A stretch of 64,000 bases of DNA from Dasypus novemcinctus (Eukaryota; Chordata; Mammalia; Cingulata; Dasypodidae), in assembly GCF_030445035.2 (NCBI RefSeq), contig NC_080698.1:5525501-5589500 (forward strand), read 5' to 3'. The stretch's first letter is position 1, and the number at the start of each line of letters is the position of its first letter. This document shows, in pieces, positions 10,897 to 23,967 of the stretch. Made by a program: the position numbers and the translations under genes. Under the pieces are notes generated by a model. It had not been told where the DNA came from. It made no database searches and was given only the letters and a program-made list of their open reading frames with translations.

Positions 10897-12190
10897 CCAG
10901 GAAAAGAAAGGCGAGACCTCCGGGTGCTGGTCATAACCTCCTGCCCCCAAATCAGACACCTCTTTGCTGTTTTTTTCCTCCTTTGTGAAAAAATGAGGCC
11001 CGCTATATCCTTAAAAGTTGCAGTTTTCAGGAATGCTGTACAAAACACAGTTATTTCAGAGGCTAATTTAAAGAAAAGGAAAACTGAGCACTTAAAGACA
11101 AGATTTTTTTTTTTTATTGTACCCTAAGTGGTCCTGTTTTCTAAAATGAAATGTGGCTTTCTTAGGGAAGAGTCATAAAGATTCCCAGTGATAAAGATTC
11201 CCAGTTAGGGGAAGGTATTTTTTTGCTTAATTTAGTTTTTGAAAACTGGTAATTTCTTAAGCAGACAGGCAGCTTATTGGATTAGATCTGTCTGACTGAA
11301 TTCTGGAGCTTTGAACTTTATATCCTAGTATTTTGAGTTAAGCAGTGACTAGTAAAGCATTTGGAGTAGCAATTCCACAATTCATTATAAAGCTTAAGAA
11401 TTTATAAGCTTTCTAATACCTAGGCAGTTTTTAAAAAACAAACCAATCAAAGAAACAAAAACACTACTAAGTGCTGCTCCTAAAATGGACACAAGTAGGA
11501 AACACCCTTTTCCTTCATTGTCGGAACCTCCTGAGCCCTGATACGGTAAAGCTCTGGGGACCTCTGACCAGTCTCTTCCACCCTTCCCAAGAAAGTCGTC
11601 ATGACGAGCACTGCAGGATTGTTGGAGACACCACATACTGTGGCCACCAATGCTGCTGTGCCGTGTTCCTTCGCTGAGCTCAGCAACTCTCCAAACATCT
11701 TAACCCCTAACACTGTCACATTCCCTGTGGGTGAGATTCTACAGCTGCCTTCCCTGACAGAGGAGTCCAAGAGGAAAGCTGGCCTAGAGGCATGCCGGGT
11801 TGTCTGCTCTCATTCTCCGCAGGCCCAGCCTGAGTTCAGGTTTCGTTCTCACCTTCTCAATGTGCTTAAAAAATGATGGAGCTCTTCTAATTGTAAGAAG
11901 GCCAAAGAGGGACGTGAAGGGAGGGAAGGAGGCAACAAGGGATTTCTAAAGTCTTAATTTGCTTAATTTTTTTTTGAGAAGTTTAGAGATGTTGCAATAT
12001 GGATACTTTTAGAAGGATGAAGAAATTGGCTAAGGTAAGGTACTTGTGTTACCACTGAGCCTTTACTCCTAAAAAATGATCTTTTAAAACTATGCAATAG
12101 GTAGAGTTATGTAATAATATTGCCTTGTATTTATATAGAAGTTTATTCTTTGTTGTGTACATTCATATATAGAATAATGACACCAGGCAT
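10897..12190 (+). other. ZNF35 3' UTR and downstream flank
   Basis: AT-rich sequence after the ZNF35 stop. The gene's 3' UTR must begin here, but I find no canonical poly(A) signal to end it. The small frames between 11471 and 11876 look fortuitous. Confidence 0.5.
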
Positions 12191-12194
12191 TTAT

Positions 12195-12375
12195 TTTGTG
12201 CTTTCACATAGATCATTACCTTTAATCCTTATAATACTGAAGGAGGTGTTTACCCCATTTACCTGATAGTGGTTACTTTACTGAAGGGCAAGTAACTAAC
12301 AAGTAGCAGAGCTTATGTTCAAATCCAGGACCTAAATCCAGGTTCTCCTTGTTCTGCCACATTGCTGATCTGTAG
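12195..12375 (+). repeat. MIR SINE remnant
   Basis: Core pattern TTTAATCCTTATAATACT...CTGAAGGGCAAGTAACTAAC...CAGAGCTTATGTTCAAATCCAG; diverged. Confidence 0.7.
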
Positions 12376-13280
12376 CTGTAAGCACCTATAACCCCACCTA
12401 GTCTTGTGGGGGAGTCTGAGAAGGAGGTAGTAGTCATGTTTTCAGGCAAGGAAGCTGAGTGATGATTTGGGGATGTGCCTTAGGCACCATGACCAGAAAG
12501 CAGCAAACCTGAGACCAGGAATTCAATCTCGTAACTTGTGGAATCCATCTTAACACTGCATTCCAATGCCTTTCAGCATGCAGGAGCATTTATCCTAAAT
12601 GCTGTGCCTGATGGTAAGCAGTCTGGTGCAGCTCATCATGGGGAAGTCCCATGCATTTATTTTCCCATTTTGGCAAGACTAAATAATAGTAATCAACAGT
12701 GTTTTCCAGTTTACAGAGCCCTTTCACATACAGAAGACATGCTTGCTAACTTCCTCCCCTCCAACCACAGTCTCATCAAAGCAAATGCACCTTATCCTAG
12801 TTTCACTCCACATCACAGATAGAAATATAGGACATCAAAAGGACTCAAAAGGACCCATGCCTTTGCTGACCAGGACAGTTGGTGACTGTGTTCCTGTTCC
12901 CCTGTTTACATCTCGGAGTGGAGGCACAGAAAGGTAACACCATGTGTCTCTGCTAAGATTAGAAACACATTAGGTTTTCTTCCGCATGGTCAGGAAACAG
13001 AACGCAAGGAGAGCAGATCTGAAGGTTTGGAATAACTGTGATCCTGACCAAGGAACTAAGAGTTGTTACCGAAAGACAGGAGCTGGAATTTATGACCATT
13101 AAGACTTAAACTCTATGTTAGCGTCACTATCCTATAGTCATCCACATAATTGAATACTTTGTCATTGATGATTGTGGTTCCTGGCGAAAGATTTTCATTA
13201 ACAGGTAGTTCAGACAAGCTAGCCAGGCAATTCCGACGCACAGCTAGGTTTGGGAATCACGAGGCCCAACCCTGCAGTGA
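12376..13280. other. Intergenic, nothing recognised
   Basis: No gene, RNA or clear repeat seen. Confidence 0.4.
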
Positions 13281-13282
13281 AG

Positions 13283-13412
13283 CAGTGGTTTTCAATCCTG
13301 ACTGCAGGTTAGAATCCCCGAGGGCACTTTTAAAAGTTTCCATTCCCAGGCCTCAGTATTTTGAAAAATTCTGTTGATGATGCCAGTGTGCAGCCAAGGT
13401 CATAAGCCACTG
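13283..13412 (+). mobile_element. MER5-type (hAT-Charlie) DNA transposon fragment
   Basis: CAGTGGTTTTCAATCCTGACTG, then TTAGAATCCCC...GGCCTCAGTATTTTGA...CTGTTGATGATGCCAGTGTGCAGCC: the MER5A pattern, with the right-end CATAAGCCACTG close by. Confidence 0.65.
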
Positions 13413-14934
13413 TTGTAGAGTAAAGCCTGCAGGCCAGCAGTGCATGTAGTCAAGAGGGGGCTCTAGTATAAAGATGTAGATTTGAAAATGTGTTTTCAGC
13501 ATTCAGTGTATGACCTTGTAGTTTCAGCCAAATAGGATATTAATTTTATATTGGCTTGGCTAGCTATCCTTCAGTGGCTCTGCCAACCCTTAGATATTAG
13601 GAATCTATGACCTAATTTACTGTCTTATTTGTATTTTAATTGAACATACCAGATATTTACATGCACAAACCAGGTTTTATGTAACATACTCTTCTGTTCC
13701 TCATTCAACAAAATGACTTTTCATTTCTACTTGTATTTTGTCTCCCCTCTGGGTTTCCACAAACCTGCACCCTGGTTAAGGACCCATGATCCAGGACAAA
13801 TCATGTGAGCCTAGTGGCTTTCTAGGCAGATCAGCTCTCTTCCCCACTGATTACAACTCTCTTGCCCAACTTGAATTCAATTCCAGCCCTCAAAATAAAC
13901 ATAACCCACTGCATTCCAATGCCTTTTAGTATTACAGTTTCTAGTAGGGGAGGAGTGGCCACCCCTTGTCAGAGTTGGCTTATGTTTCCATGTTCCCCTG
14001 GTCACCCCCTTTCGCACTTGGCTGGTCTTGGTAGATGCGGATAGGTCCTCCGAAGCCCCATTAATTGCTTAATTGCTTAATTAAATCCTTAATTGCTGAG
14101 ATCTACCAGACTTTCAGTTCATCCACCAAGGAGCTCCATCCCAGGCCTACTGGTGAGATTAGGGGAGAGACCAACAGATGTGTAGAAGTGGAATAGTGAT
14201 GTGAAAGTGATAATGAAGTAATGTGAGGTGCTTTGAGAACACAGGGCAGATTCTCATACTCCAGCAGTGTGTGTACACGTGCGCGCACACACACAACCCT
14301 GAATCCATTCCTCCTTGCTCAGGAAGAGGTATCTTCTTTCAAAGCTAATCCCACCTCTGTGCTCTGGATCCCCTCCCTCCCTCGCCTCTCCATCTGTCAC
14401 TTTTCTGCTTGTCCCTCCAACAGTGTACCCAGCCTTTCTGGGATCACAAACCCCTTTGAGAATCTGATGGAAGTGGTGGGTCCTCGCTGAGAAGGGCCCA
14501 TTGTGCATTGCAGTTCTGCGCTTATCTGTTGAGGTGGACTCGCTCCACGAAGCCAAGCTATGTATTCTCTAGGGCTGAAAAGTCAGCTGGGATGCACAAC
14601 ATTATCACAAGTGACATTGAAAAACAAATAAAAAGAAACAGGGTCAGTCTACAGAATCTCTGAGGGTATCGGCCAGACACACGACCGTTTATTTCTTGCC
14701 TCTCCTGAGTTCCCTCCCTCAGAAATATCTGGATTCTTTATATGATTTTCTGAGCTCTTCATAATCTCTTCCCAGCTTCATCTCTTCACTACCTACACCC
14801 CTTTCATTGTACCCCAGACACACGTGCTCATTCCTCTGCTTTTGTGCCCGGCCTCAGCTACAGTACTTTCCCTCTACCCATCCCGTCTGCTTTGCTTAAT
14901 CTTAGGTTTTGTTTCCTTAATTTTTAATTTTTAT
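13413..14934. other. Intergenic, nothing recognised
   Basis: Ordinary sequence with a short CA/CG-rich run near 14270-14300. No gene recognised. Confidence 0.4.
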
Positions 14935-15017
14935 TTTTTAAAGGAGGTACCGGGGATTGAACCCAGGCCTCATACATGGGAGGCAAGTACTCAGACACTG
15001 AGCTACAACTGCTCCCC
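14935..15017 (-). mobile_element. Short tRNA-type SINE unit (DAS-related)
   Basis: AAGGAGGTACCGGGGATTGA ... CACTGAGCTACAACTGCTCC is the reverse complement of the head unit seen at 55836. Confidence 0.75.
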
Positions 15018-15396
15018 TTCTCACTTTTAATAATTGGTTCAGGTCCCATCTTTGGGAAGCTTTGGACGGCCCCCCGGCCAGGCTGCGTCAGGGCTCCTCC
15101 GAACCTTTAAAGCTATAAACAAGCGTGATGTATCTAGAGTATTACTTTATGCTTAATGCAAAAAAAAAAAAAAAAATGGAATTCAAAAGTGCTCATACAC
15201 TGTTAAATATACTATATACTGTTTAAAAGTATATAGAATAGTTATCTGAAGGAAATATAACAAAGTGTTATATGTGGTTTTAAGTCATTCACAGCCATAC
15301 TGCTGATAAATTGCAGAGTTTAGACTCAAACATGAGGGAATTATGGGTGATTTAAATTTTTTTTTTCTTTTAATATTTCCCATGGATTCTCTAAGG
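15018..15396. other. Intergenic, nothing recognised
   Basis: Contains A-rich and T-rich runs at 15160 and 15358; otherwise not recognised. Confidence 0.4.
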
Positions 15397-15632
15397 AGCA
15401 GGATTTTTTTTTTTTTTTTTTTTTTTTTTAAGGTACTGGGGACCAGAAATTGAACCTGGGACCTTGTGGGAAGCTGGAACTCAATCATTGAGCAACATTG
15501 GTTCCCCTGAGTTGGGTTTTTCGTTTGTTTTGCTTGTTGTTGTTGTTTTTAAGGAAGCACTAGGAACTAAACCCGGGACCTCCCACGTGAGAAGCAGGTG
15601 CTCCACCACTTGAGCCACATCTACTACTCGGA
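15397..15632 (-). mobile_element. Two tandem short tRNA-type SINE units (DAS-related)
   Basis: Two consecutive T-tailed units: 15397-15508 (AAGGTACTGGGGACC...GAGCAACATTGGTTCCCCT) and 15510-15632 (AAGGAAGCACTAGGAAC...TTGAGCCACATCTACT). Both are in minus orientation, each with its own poly-T start, so they are probably separate insertions. Confidence 0.75.
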
Positions 15633-16239
15633 GCAGGAATTTTATAATCAGGGGGAAAGAAATTACTTATTAGATTTACATCTTGAGTTATATTGTATTA
15701 ACTGTGGATAGCATTTCAGATCTCTATTTTGTAAGATGTGGGTTGTACCCATCCCTTTCTCCTCCCCTTTTCCATGCCACTGCTTCTGACATTGTCAGAA
15801 TAATTCAGGCATTCTGTTCTGTAACCAGAGTTAGTCTTATATCCTTTTTTTATTGATTAATTCAAAACGTTCAAAAACGAACAGTGAGAACATTGTTAAT
15901 GTAAATAATGTTCACTGCAAAAACTAAGCTTGCTGTGATTATAATCCTTTTTGGAACTTTTTTCCTTACTGAAGTTTCTAGTTTTCCTCTCTTCCCCCTT
16001 GCATTAGTTCCTTTTAGGACATCTTCAATTACTTTTAAATTCACCGTCCAATCCAGTTCTCTGTTGAGTTCCCTGTTGTTCTGGGTATCTCCCTTCCGGG
16101 GACCTCCAGCCTCCTGCTCCAAATGCTCCCTGATGTTCTCTCTGCTTCTCAGGAGTTAGACAGGGCTCCACTGTCTCCTGCGTCCCTCTTCTTCCTCTTT
16201 CCTCCTTTCCTCCCTCTTCTCACTGCTGCACATCTTCAA

Positions 16240-17640
16240 GTCACTCGTCAAGAAAGTGTACGTGGAAGACCACGGTGCTCACTGCTTACATATTGAAAAT
16301 GTCTCTCTGCCTTCATACTCGAATGGAAGTTTGACTGGCTGTAGAAGCCCAGGTTGAAAATCACTTACCCCATAAGCTCAAAGGCATCACTCCGCTTACT
16401 CCTGGCACGCACTGCATCCACTCTTGCTAATGAGATATCTGATTCCAGTCTAATTCTTATTTCTTTGACAATCAGTAAGCAGTTATTTACATAACTGTGG
16501 TCTGTTTCCCATCCCACCCCCACCTGGAAACTTTTAAAGTCTCCTTTATCCTTGGTGTACTGAATTCCCTAATATATTCAGTAAAATTGTTCAAGCTAAT
16601 GACTCAGGTACTTCTGCTCTTGGAAAATTTGTGTTATTTATATAACAGTTACCCCTTTCCATATATTTTTTTTTCTTCTGTATTTCCTCTTTTGGGAATT
16701 ACTGTCAATCCAAGGTTGTTCTTTATTAAGCTTCTATTATTTTCTCTCCTATTCCCATTTCTTTGTCTTGTTTTACTTTCTGTGAGAGTCCCTTAAGTAT
16801 TTTTCAACCTTTCTAATGAATTTTTAATTTTGACAGCAATTAGTTCACTTTCTAAGTGCTTTTTCTTATTTTCTTTTTGTTCCTTTTTCATAGTATACTA
16901 TTCTTGTTTTAAGGATACCTCTCAAAGCTCTCTGAGAATTCTAATTAGAAGGTTGTGTGTTTTTTGTTTTTGTTTTTTTAAGAGAGTCTCTTATATCTGA
17001 ATTATCTTCTCTCCTTACTCCCCTGCCTCTGTGTCCTTTTCTTCATGATCTTGTTTATTCACATTGGAGACTTTCCTCAAATAGATTCTGCTTCTTACTG
17101 ACTATATATCACAGCTGGGACCTCTGTGTATGGGGTGGGATTTGCCGGCTCAAAGGGTTTCCTCTTGGGTGATTGGTAGAGACCAGGCTCTTTCCCTGGA
17201 GACCTCTAAATGCCAGAATGCAGAGACCTTTTATCTGGGGCTCTTAAATTTCCTTATTAAAATATCCTCTGATGCTTTCATCTGGAGTTTGGGTACTTTA
17301 AGTGCTTCTCTAGGAGTGGGAGAGAAGAGAGTGAAGTGTTCTTATGACAGACTTTCTGTTAAGGCCCTTAATTTTAGCTTTACTTCTCCCTTCCACCCTT
17401 ATTGCACCCTAAGTTTCCATGACCCAAGTCTCTGGGGTTTGGCAGGGTCGATCAGCTACCTCCTTCCCCTGTATCGCCCTCTGCAGATATCCCAAGCCAT
17501 TTCTTCCTCCACCCACCTTTCTCATTACCACTTACCACTCAGCTGTTTTCCATCTTTCAGAAATTTGTTGAAACCCCTTATTCCTTCATTATTATTTATA
17601 CATTTTTAACTGTTTTAATCCATTTTATCATTTTAGGAGT
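16240..17640 (-). mobile_element. Old LINE sequence, ORF1/5' region-like, antisense (tentative)
   Basis: Long T- and C-rich plus strand with motifs of antisense L1/HAL1 ORF1 and 5' region (TCTATTATTTTCTCTCCTAT...TTTCTTTGTCTTG; TTTTCAACCTTTCTAATGAATTT). Highly diverged; assignment tentative. Confidence 0.35.
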
Positions 17641-18055
17641 AGCTAAACTATTTTTAAAAGAATGTTCTTATCCTTTGATACAAACTTCCACTTTTGGAAA
17701 GCTGTCCTAAAAATGAATATTTGGACAAGATTTATATACTTGTCAGTGTTATTTATTTAAAAAAAGGGAAACAGCTAAGTGCTTAATAATAGGCATATGA
17801 TTAAATCAATTGTATGATGGAATATTTTGCAACCACTAAATACATCTTTCAAAGAACATTTAATGACAAGATAAAATGTTCACACTAATATTAAATGAAA
17901 ATGCAAAGTAAAAAATAAAATGATGTGTATAGAGAGCACTGTTCTAAGATGTACATGCATGAAAAAGACTGGAAAGAAATAAATGCATTAACACTGGTTA
18001 AAATTCCCCTGCATTGTCTATATTTCATAAAGTGAACCTGAATGAATTACCTTTA
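17640..18055 (+). mobile_element. L1 3' UTR fragment (older L1M/L1ME type, tentative)
   Basis: Pattern of old L1 3' ends: AATATTTTGCAACCACTAAA, TTTAATGACAAGATAAAATG, AATGCAAAGTAAAAAATAAA. A similar end lies near 47.6 kb. Confidence 0.5.
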
Positions 18056-18067
18056 AGATCAGGAGGG

Positions 18068-18441
18068 AGGGAAACGGACTTGGCCCAGTGGTTAGGGCGT
18101 CCGTCTACCACACGGGAGGTCCGCGGTTCAAACCCCAGGCCTCCTTGACCCGTGTGGAGCAGGCCCATGTGCAGTGCTGATGCGCGCAAGGAGTGCCCTG
18201 CCACACAGGGGTGTCCCCCGCGTAGGGGAGCCCCACGCGCAAGGAGTGCGCCCTGTAAGGAGAGCTGCCCAGTGCGAAAGAAAGTGCAGCCTGCCCAGGA
18301 ATGGCGCCGCCCACACTTCCTGTGCCGCTGTCGACAACAGAAGCGGACAAAGAAACAAGACGCAGCAAATAGACACAGAGAACAGACAACTCGGGGTGGG
18401 GGTGGGGGATTAAAAAAAGAAATAAATCTTTAAAAAAAAAA
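18068..18441 (+). mobile_element. DAS SINE, full length
   Basis: Complete young-type copy with a 13-base target-site duplication (AAGATCAGGAGGG) at 18055-18067 and 18442-18454. Confidence 0.94.
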
Positions 18442-18544
18442 AAGATCAGGAGGGGAAAAGTTAATAGAATGATCATGGCTTGTTTAAGAGTGCTGAAACG
18501 TTCTTCTGGTGTGTAGGGTTGGCAGTGGGAACAAATGGGGCCAG

Positions 18545-18724
18545 ATGCATGCCAGGAAAACCCTGGTTTCCCATGCAGGGGCTGCTACTGCACGGGGCCG
18601 CATTCCCACATGGACCAGCTCACCGTGGGCCAGCTCGCCCTCACCAGGAGGCCCTGGGCATCAAACCCTGGACCTCCTATATGGTAGATGGGAGCCCAAT
18701 TGGTTGAGCAACATCCATTTCCCT
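18545..18724 (-). mobile_element. DAS SINE, old partial copy
   Basis: Ends in GAGCAACATCCATTTCCC, the reverse complement of a DAS head, preceded by GGAGGCCCTGGGCATCAAAC. It lies about 100 bases from the previous copy in the opposite orientation. Confidence 0.75.
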
Positions 18725-18959
18725 TGTTCATGTTCTTTAGCAGTTTTTCCAATATCCAATCCAAGGTTGTTGATACTTTTTAATTGATTTGTACTAGTTG
18801 TCTATGTAGTAAAGAAATTATTATTTGCCATGGGTTGCAAATATTTCCCCCGTTTTGTTAGTCCTTTTACTTTTTTTAACTTTTTAGAGTTTTATGACAC
18901 ATGAAAGACCTCCCCTCTTAAAGATTATACATATTCCTGTGATTTCTTCTAATTCTTTG

Positions 18960-21880
18960 AGATAGGACTATATGAAATTCATTTTGGAATAAGAAGCAAG
19001 TTGGGTCCTGGCCCCATTTTCCCCCAGGTCCAGCAGGAGAACCCCCAAAAAGGATGTTACCTCTGGGCTTCCTAGAGCCGCCAGCAGCTTGCAGCAGGGC
19101 TCTTCTGCCTTGGCTGGGCTCACACGACAGTGGACTGGCCTGGGCGCGGGCCGCGCTGGGTGGCCACCACCTCTGCACTCGTGGTGAGCCCTGTTTGGGT
19201 GGGGGTGGGGGGAAGTGGGAAAAGTACAGGGGCGAGACACACATGTAAGCACACTCAAAGCCATGGTAACATGCCAGCGTGTGTGCAGAGATGGCGTGGG
19301 TGAAACCAAGGCCTCTTTGCACCTGCTCTGGGAGGATGGCTTGGCTCTGGGTTGATGAAGGTCAGACCAGAAGAAGCAACGCCCAGGAATGAGCCCAGGT
19401 GGACCCAGTAATGGGAGACTGGATGTGGGGTGAGGAGGCGTGGCAGGGCAGATGGGAGGCTTCAAGGAAAAGCCCTGGTATGTGGGTGCCACACGCCAAG
19501 GCCAAAGCCCTGCCCACAGCACCGGGCTTCCCGTCCTCAAGTGACCCCCGGAGCCACTGAGTGCTCTGGCCATCGTTCTCCACGGCCCAGGGAAGGTGGG
19601 CATGAGGGGCTTTGAGCTGCCTGATGCCCCTGATTGCAGGAGCTACGAAGGCATTGCTGGTCTCAGTTGGGGCCTGATGAGGGGAGGGTGCTGGGAGGCT
19701 TTAGCCAGGTGAAGGGAGGCCACGGCAGGCAGGACGGGAGGGCCAGTCAGTTCCATCTCAGGCTGCTGCGTAACCATCCTGATGGTGAGAAGAGGCGAAG
19801 GGAACCCACTGCGAGCCTTCTGTCCCAGGGACCCCCAGCTTCGAGGTCCCTCCCGTGCAGAGTGACCCCTCCCTCGGCTTACTCACCATCCTGGCCCTTC
19901 CTCTCTGCCCTGCTCATTCTGCTGGGAACTCGGCCCTTGCCTTAAATGCCACCAAAACCCCCACTCAGCCGTGACTGTGTTTCCTCCTGCTCCAGCTCAC
20001 ACAGCCACGGCCTCTTTTAGCCGGCTGCCTTCCCCTCCCCTTCCGCCTTCACCTTCTCCCTCTACCGACGACCCCTCTTCCCCTTCCATTAGGCCGAGCA
20101 AGTCTACTTGGCCTTGCCCAGTCCTGCCTCCAGGACTGCTCCAGAGTTCACCAAGCAAGGGGCTCTCGTGCCCACCCCAGCCCACGGCCTCCCAGAGCAG
20201 GTTCCGCCCACTAACCTGGGAGCTGCTGTGGCTTGAAGCGGCCTATTTTCTCCTGCTGGCTAAAAAGGAAAACACTGATAGATCCCCTGGCTCTACAAGT
20301 TACATCCTGCATCCTGTGCTTGAGACAGAAACGCTGTCTTCTCCCTCTGGGTCACGTCTCAGAGCATGAAGGCAAATGTAATAGATTGTAGTGGCAGTGT
20401 TTCATGTTCAATGACAGTGATGAAGCACTTGTTCTGTGTAGAACACTCTTCTCAATATCCCTGGTCTGTCTTACTCTAATCCCCACAGCACCCCTGATGT
20501 AGACAGTCGGTACCACCGTGTTACAGATGGGCCACTGAGGCACAGTTAAGAAGCCTGCCCATAGGTCCGCAGTGCGTGGTGGAAGAACCTTGAACCAGGC
20601 GTGTGGTGTGCTCTGCCACTGGACGGCGCAGCCTGCGACAGGCATGGGCTTGTGCTCCCTTGTGGAGCGGGTCCCTGGGCAGGGCAGGCTAGCCCCTCCA
20701 CGGGCAAGAGGCTGGCGAGTGTCCAACACGACAGCAGGAAGAACACTCGTGCCTGGGTTCCAGAGATGGTCCTTGAGGCCTGGTTAGCACAGGTGGGGGA
20801 GGGGGGGGTGTCTTGGGGTGATCCCTGAATGGAGGCACAAATCCCTGTGCAGTTGTGCCCCACACATAAGGGAGTTTTGGGAGAGGTTCTTGGTGCTCTC
20901 CGCAGCACACCCTGTCCTGGGGATTCCCACTTACCGCCGCTCTTCCAAGTCTGCTGGTAGCCTCTGCGCCCTGGTCACAGCACGCGTATGCGTGGTCGAG
21001 CCAATTGCAATACCCTGTTCTCCTGACAGCTCTACTTGATTCAAGAGGTGGCATGTCACAGAAACAAGACCGATTGGAATTCTTTCCTGGGATTGGTAAA
21101 GGCTCGCTGGGGGATGGGGAGAGAAGCCGTTTTTTACTTTGTTGTTTTTTTTCTACAGGGTTGCCTTAGCACAGGCTCCCTATAAAGCAGAACCCGAGGC
21201 CAAGCGGACACTGGGAGATACACTCCCAGGGCTGCAAGAGAAAAGGAAAGAAGGTGGAGGAAGGAAAGTAAATTCAACGTGTTTTATCCAGCTGCCCCAA
21301 GGAAGCCCAGCTGGCCTTTCAGTCACGCAGGGCATCTTCCAGAAGGGCCCTGCAGAACCTCCGGGTCTCGGGACAGTCCACTGGCGGAGTTGGGAAGGTT
21401 AGGGACGAGTTTATCTGCTGGCTCCTCTCCTTGAAGTTCTTCCAAGGGACACAAACTTCCTCGCACTTGAGGGCAGAGGAGCCAGATCCTGTTTCCCACA
21501 GTGTGTTACTTCACCCCTGCAGGGGCGGAAGGAGCGAGTCCAGACCAGTTTGGGCCTAGGCACCGAAGCTGCTCCTTCCATTGCCCACACGACAGAGGCG
21601 GGCCGAAACCCTGAGCTCCCTAAGGGAGGCCTGGGTGAAACGACCCGGACTCTCCATCGGCAAGCCCCCAGGGCAGGTGGACCCCAGTGAAAGGCAGGCA
21701 GCACGGGGTGCAGACACGAGCGGGCTGGGTCCAGTTCAGGGCTGCTTAGCTAGGCTTCTGATGGCCGTGCTCCCCGCCACGTGGAAAGGGCACATCTACA
21801 GAAGAGGAGAGAGCCACACAGAAAAGCCTAAATGAGAGACAAGACTGGAAGTGGGGACTGAGTCCTGTGTCAAGCCCTGA
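18960..21880. other. GC-rich, repeat-poor intergenic block
   Basis: Nearly 3 kb of GC-rich sequence with no transposon apart from a MIR at 20400-20620. Open frames up to 211 codons occur on the minus strand (18968-19603), but their composition is Pro/Ser/Ala-rich and I recognise no domain or splice structure. Confidence 0.5.
20395..20620 (+). repeat. MIR SINE remnant
   Basis: AATCCCCACAGCACCCCTGATG, TTACAGATGGGCCACTGAGG and CACAGTTAAGAAGCCTGCCC give the MIR core. Confidence 0.75.
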
Positions 21881-21959
21881 GACCTCGGCTCCTGTGGGCT
21901 CTGTGTCATCGCAGCATCCTTCCTAGGTCCGTCATCCACCCATCAGCCAACAAACACCT

Positions 21960-22800
21960 GAGCCCCTAGCACGTGCCAGGTGCTGTTCTTGACATTGGGG
22001 CTATAATAGTAACACAACTGTTTCCGCCCTCCTGGATTTATCTTCTAGTGAGCTTGACAGGCTAACAGATTAACAGGATAGAGATGGCCACCATCAAGAA
22101 AATAAAAGCAAAGGGGGTAAGGAATGGTGGGGCTACTGGTGCCACTCTGTCAGGTGATTTGTGGGCAGTCTGAAGGGAAATGAACCAGTATCTAGCAATT
22201 ATCTAGGCAGAAAGCATTCCAAACAGAGGCTACAGCAAGTGCACAGGGCCTGAGGTAGGAGCATCCTTGATATAGTCAATGAATGGCAAGAAGGCCAGAT
22301 GTGACCAGAGCAGAGGAGACACTGACAGATGAGGTAAAAGAAGACAACAGGAAGCCAGATCACGCAGGGCCTTGTAGGCTTGGAAGACTTGGGCTTTAAC
22401 CAAGAGGTGGGAGCACTGAAGGATTTTGAGCAGAGGATCCTTTTAAAAGGATCACTTGAAGTGTGCTGTGGAGAACAGACTGTAGAGAGCAAGAGTGGAA
22501 GCAGGGATTTTGCAGTAATCCCAGGGACATGATGTTGGCTCAGACCAAGACGGTAGCAGTGGAAGTGGTGGGTTAAGGGGTGGCAATATGAATAGATTTG
22601 GAAGATAGCACCTTTAGGATTTGCTGACAGGTTGGATGCAGGATGTGAAAGAGAGAAGTCAAAGGTGGCTCCTGAGCAACTGGAAGAATGACATTCACAA
22701 TGGCTGAGTTGTATAAAAAGAAGACGGGGGAAACTCAGAATTCTGTTTTCAAATAAATTAAGTTTGAGATGCCTTTTAGACAGTCAAGTGGCAAAGCCAA
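21960..22800 (+). repeat. Ancient mammalian interspersed repeat, family not assigned
   Basis: Contains the widespread motif GCCAGATCACGCAGGGCCTT-GTAGGC followed by TTTTGAGCAGAGGATC and ATTTTGCAGTAATCC, which I know as a common old mammalian repeat but cannot name safely. A second, more decayed relative may lie at 27110-27410. Confidence 0.55.
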
Positions 22801-23967
22801 GTAAGCAGTTATTTATAAAAGCCTGGAGTTGAAGGGCGATGGGCTGGGCTGACCCTGAGTTCCAGGGTGCCAGGAGGAAGTTAACAGAGCCAACACATTC
22901 CTTTTGACTAAGCAAGTGTGAGAGGATTTTCTGGCAGTTCCTATTCCTGACTTGTATCCGCTTGAACCCCTCAATTCATGCTGTCTCCCCAGTACTACAT
23001 CTGTAGTCCACACCCAACTGCACAGCTGCGGCGGTCCCTTCCCTGGTAATTGTCCAGTCTAGACCAAAGTGTCTTGGTCTCACTACTTTGCCTTGTCCAC
23101 CTGTCCTAAGTCAAACCCTTCTTTCTTTTCCATTTTTGTCCCAGAAATAAATTAACTTTCTTTCATTTCCAGGCCTGCAGTCTTTATCCACGTCTCTGTC
23201 CAAGACAATTGGCAGTTTTTCAGATGTCAAATCTCATGAAACCAGGGCAAGGAGTTGCACAGCATATTTCAGATGCTTATTGTGTACACACACGATTAGC
23301 AGTTCTCTTCATGAGTAGATGGGTTGGTGTGCTCGCCCTATACTTCCACTTAGTAGAACAGGCCTTTGTAACAGGGGAAAAGGCCCTGGTTCTCAGCCCC
23401 AAGAGGCAAAGGGGAAGTATTTAGCAAAAAAATAAGGCTTTGCCTATACTTTGAATGGTTCTTGAAATTCAGCTGCCTGTGATCTGCCATGCAGCTTGAA
23501 CTGATATCCAAGGACGTAACTGCAAAAACTCATCCCAGGCTTTTCCTATTGCCAGAAGTCAAGCTGGTGGCCGATCGCAGCACCCCTGCCTTGCCCATTA
23601 CTGATGGAAAGGTAAACTATATCACAGGCTGGAACTGACCTAGTTGGAAATAAGTAGCTGGGAACATTTTGAGAGTCAGCCTTCCAGTTTTGTTAAATCC
23701 AGTCTGCCCCTCCAAGGGTGGGGACTATACATCCATAGCCACAGAGGATCAGCTCCTGAGCAGGCCAGAGGGCCGAAGCTGAACTCAGTGCTGCGCAGCA
23801 GCCAGCACTACAATACATACTGATGTGTACTGAGTTCCTGTTGTCCAACTTTTCCTTTAGTTTAAAGGTAATAAGTCTCCTTTTTAAGTGGTAGATGGCT
23901 GAGATGATTGCTTTTTTTAAAGATTTCTCCCCTGCCTCATTGTTTGTGCTAGCCATCTGTTCTCTGT
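22801..23967. other. Intergenic, nothing recognised
   Basis: No gene, RNA or clear repeat seen. Confidence 0.4.

Noticed and set aside
18968-19603. 211-codon open frame on the minus strand as a gene
   Set aside because: Low-complexity Pro/Ser-rich translation in a GC-rich block; overlaps other frames of similar length, with no domain or splice evidence.
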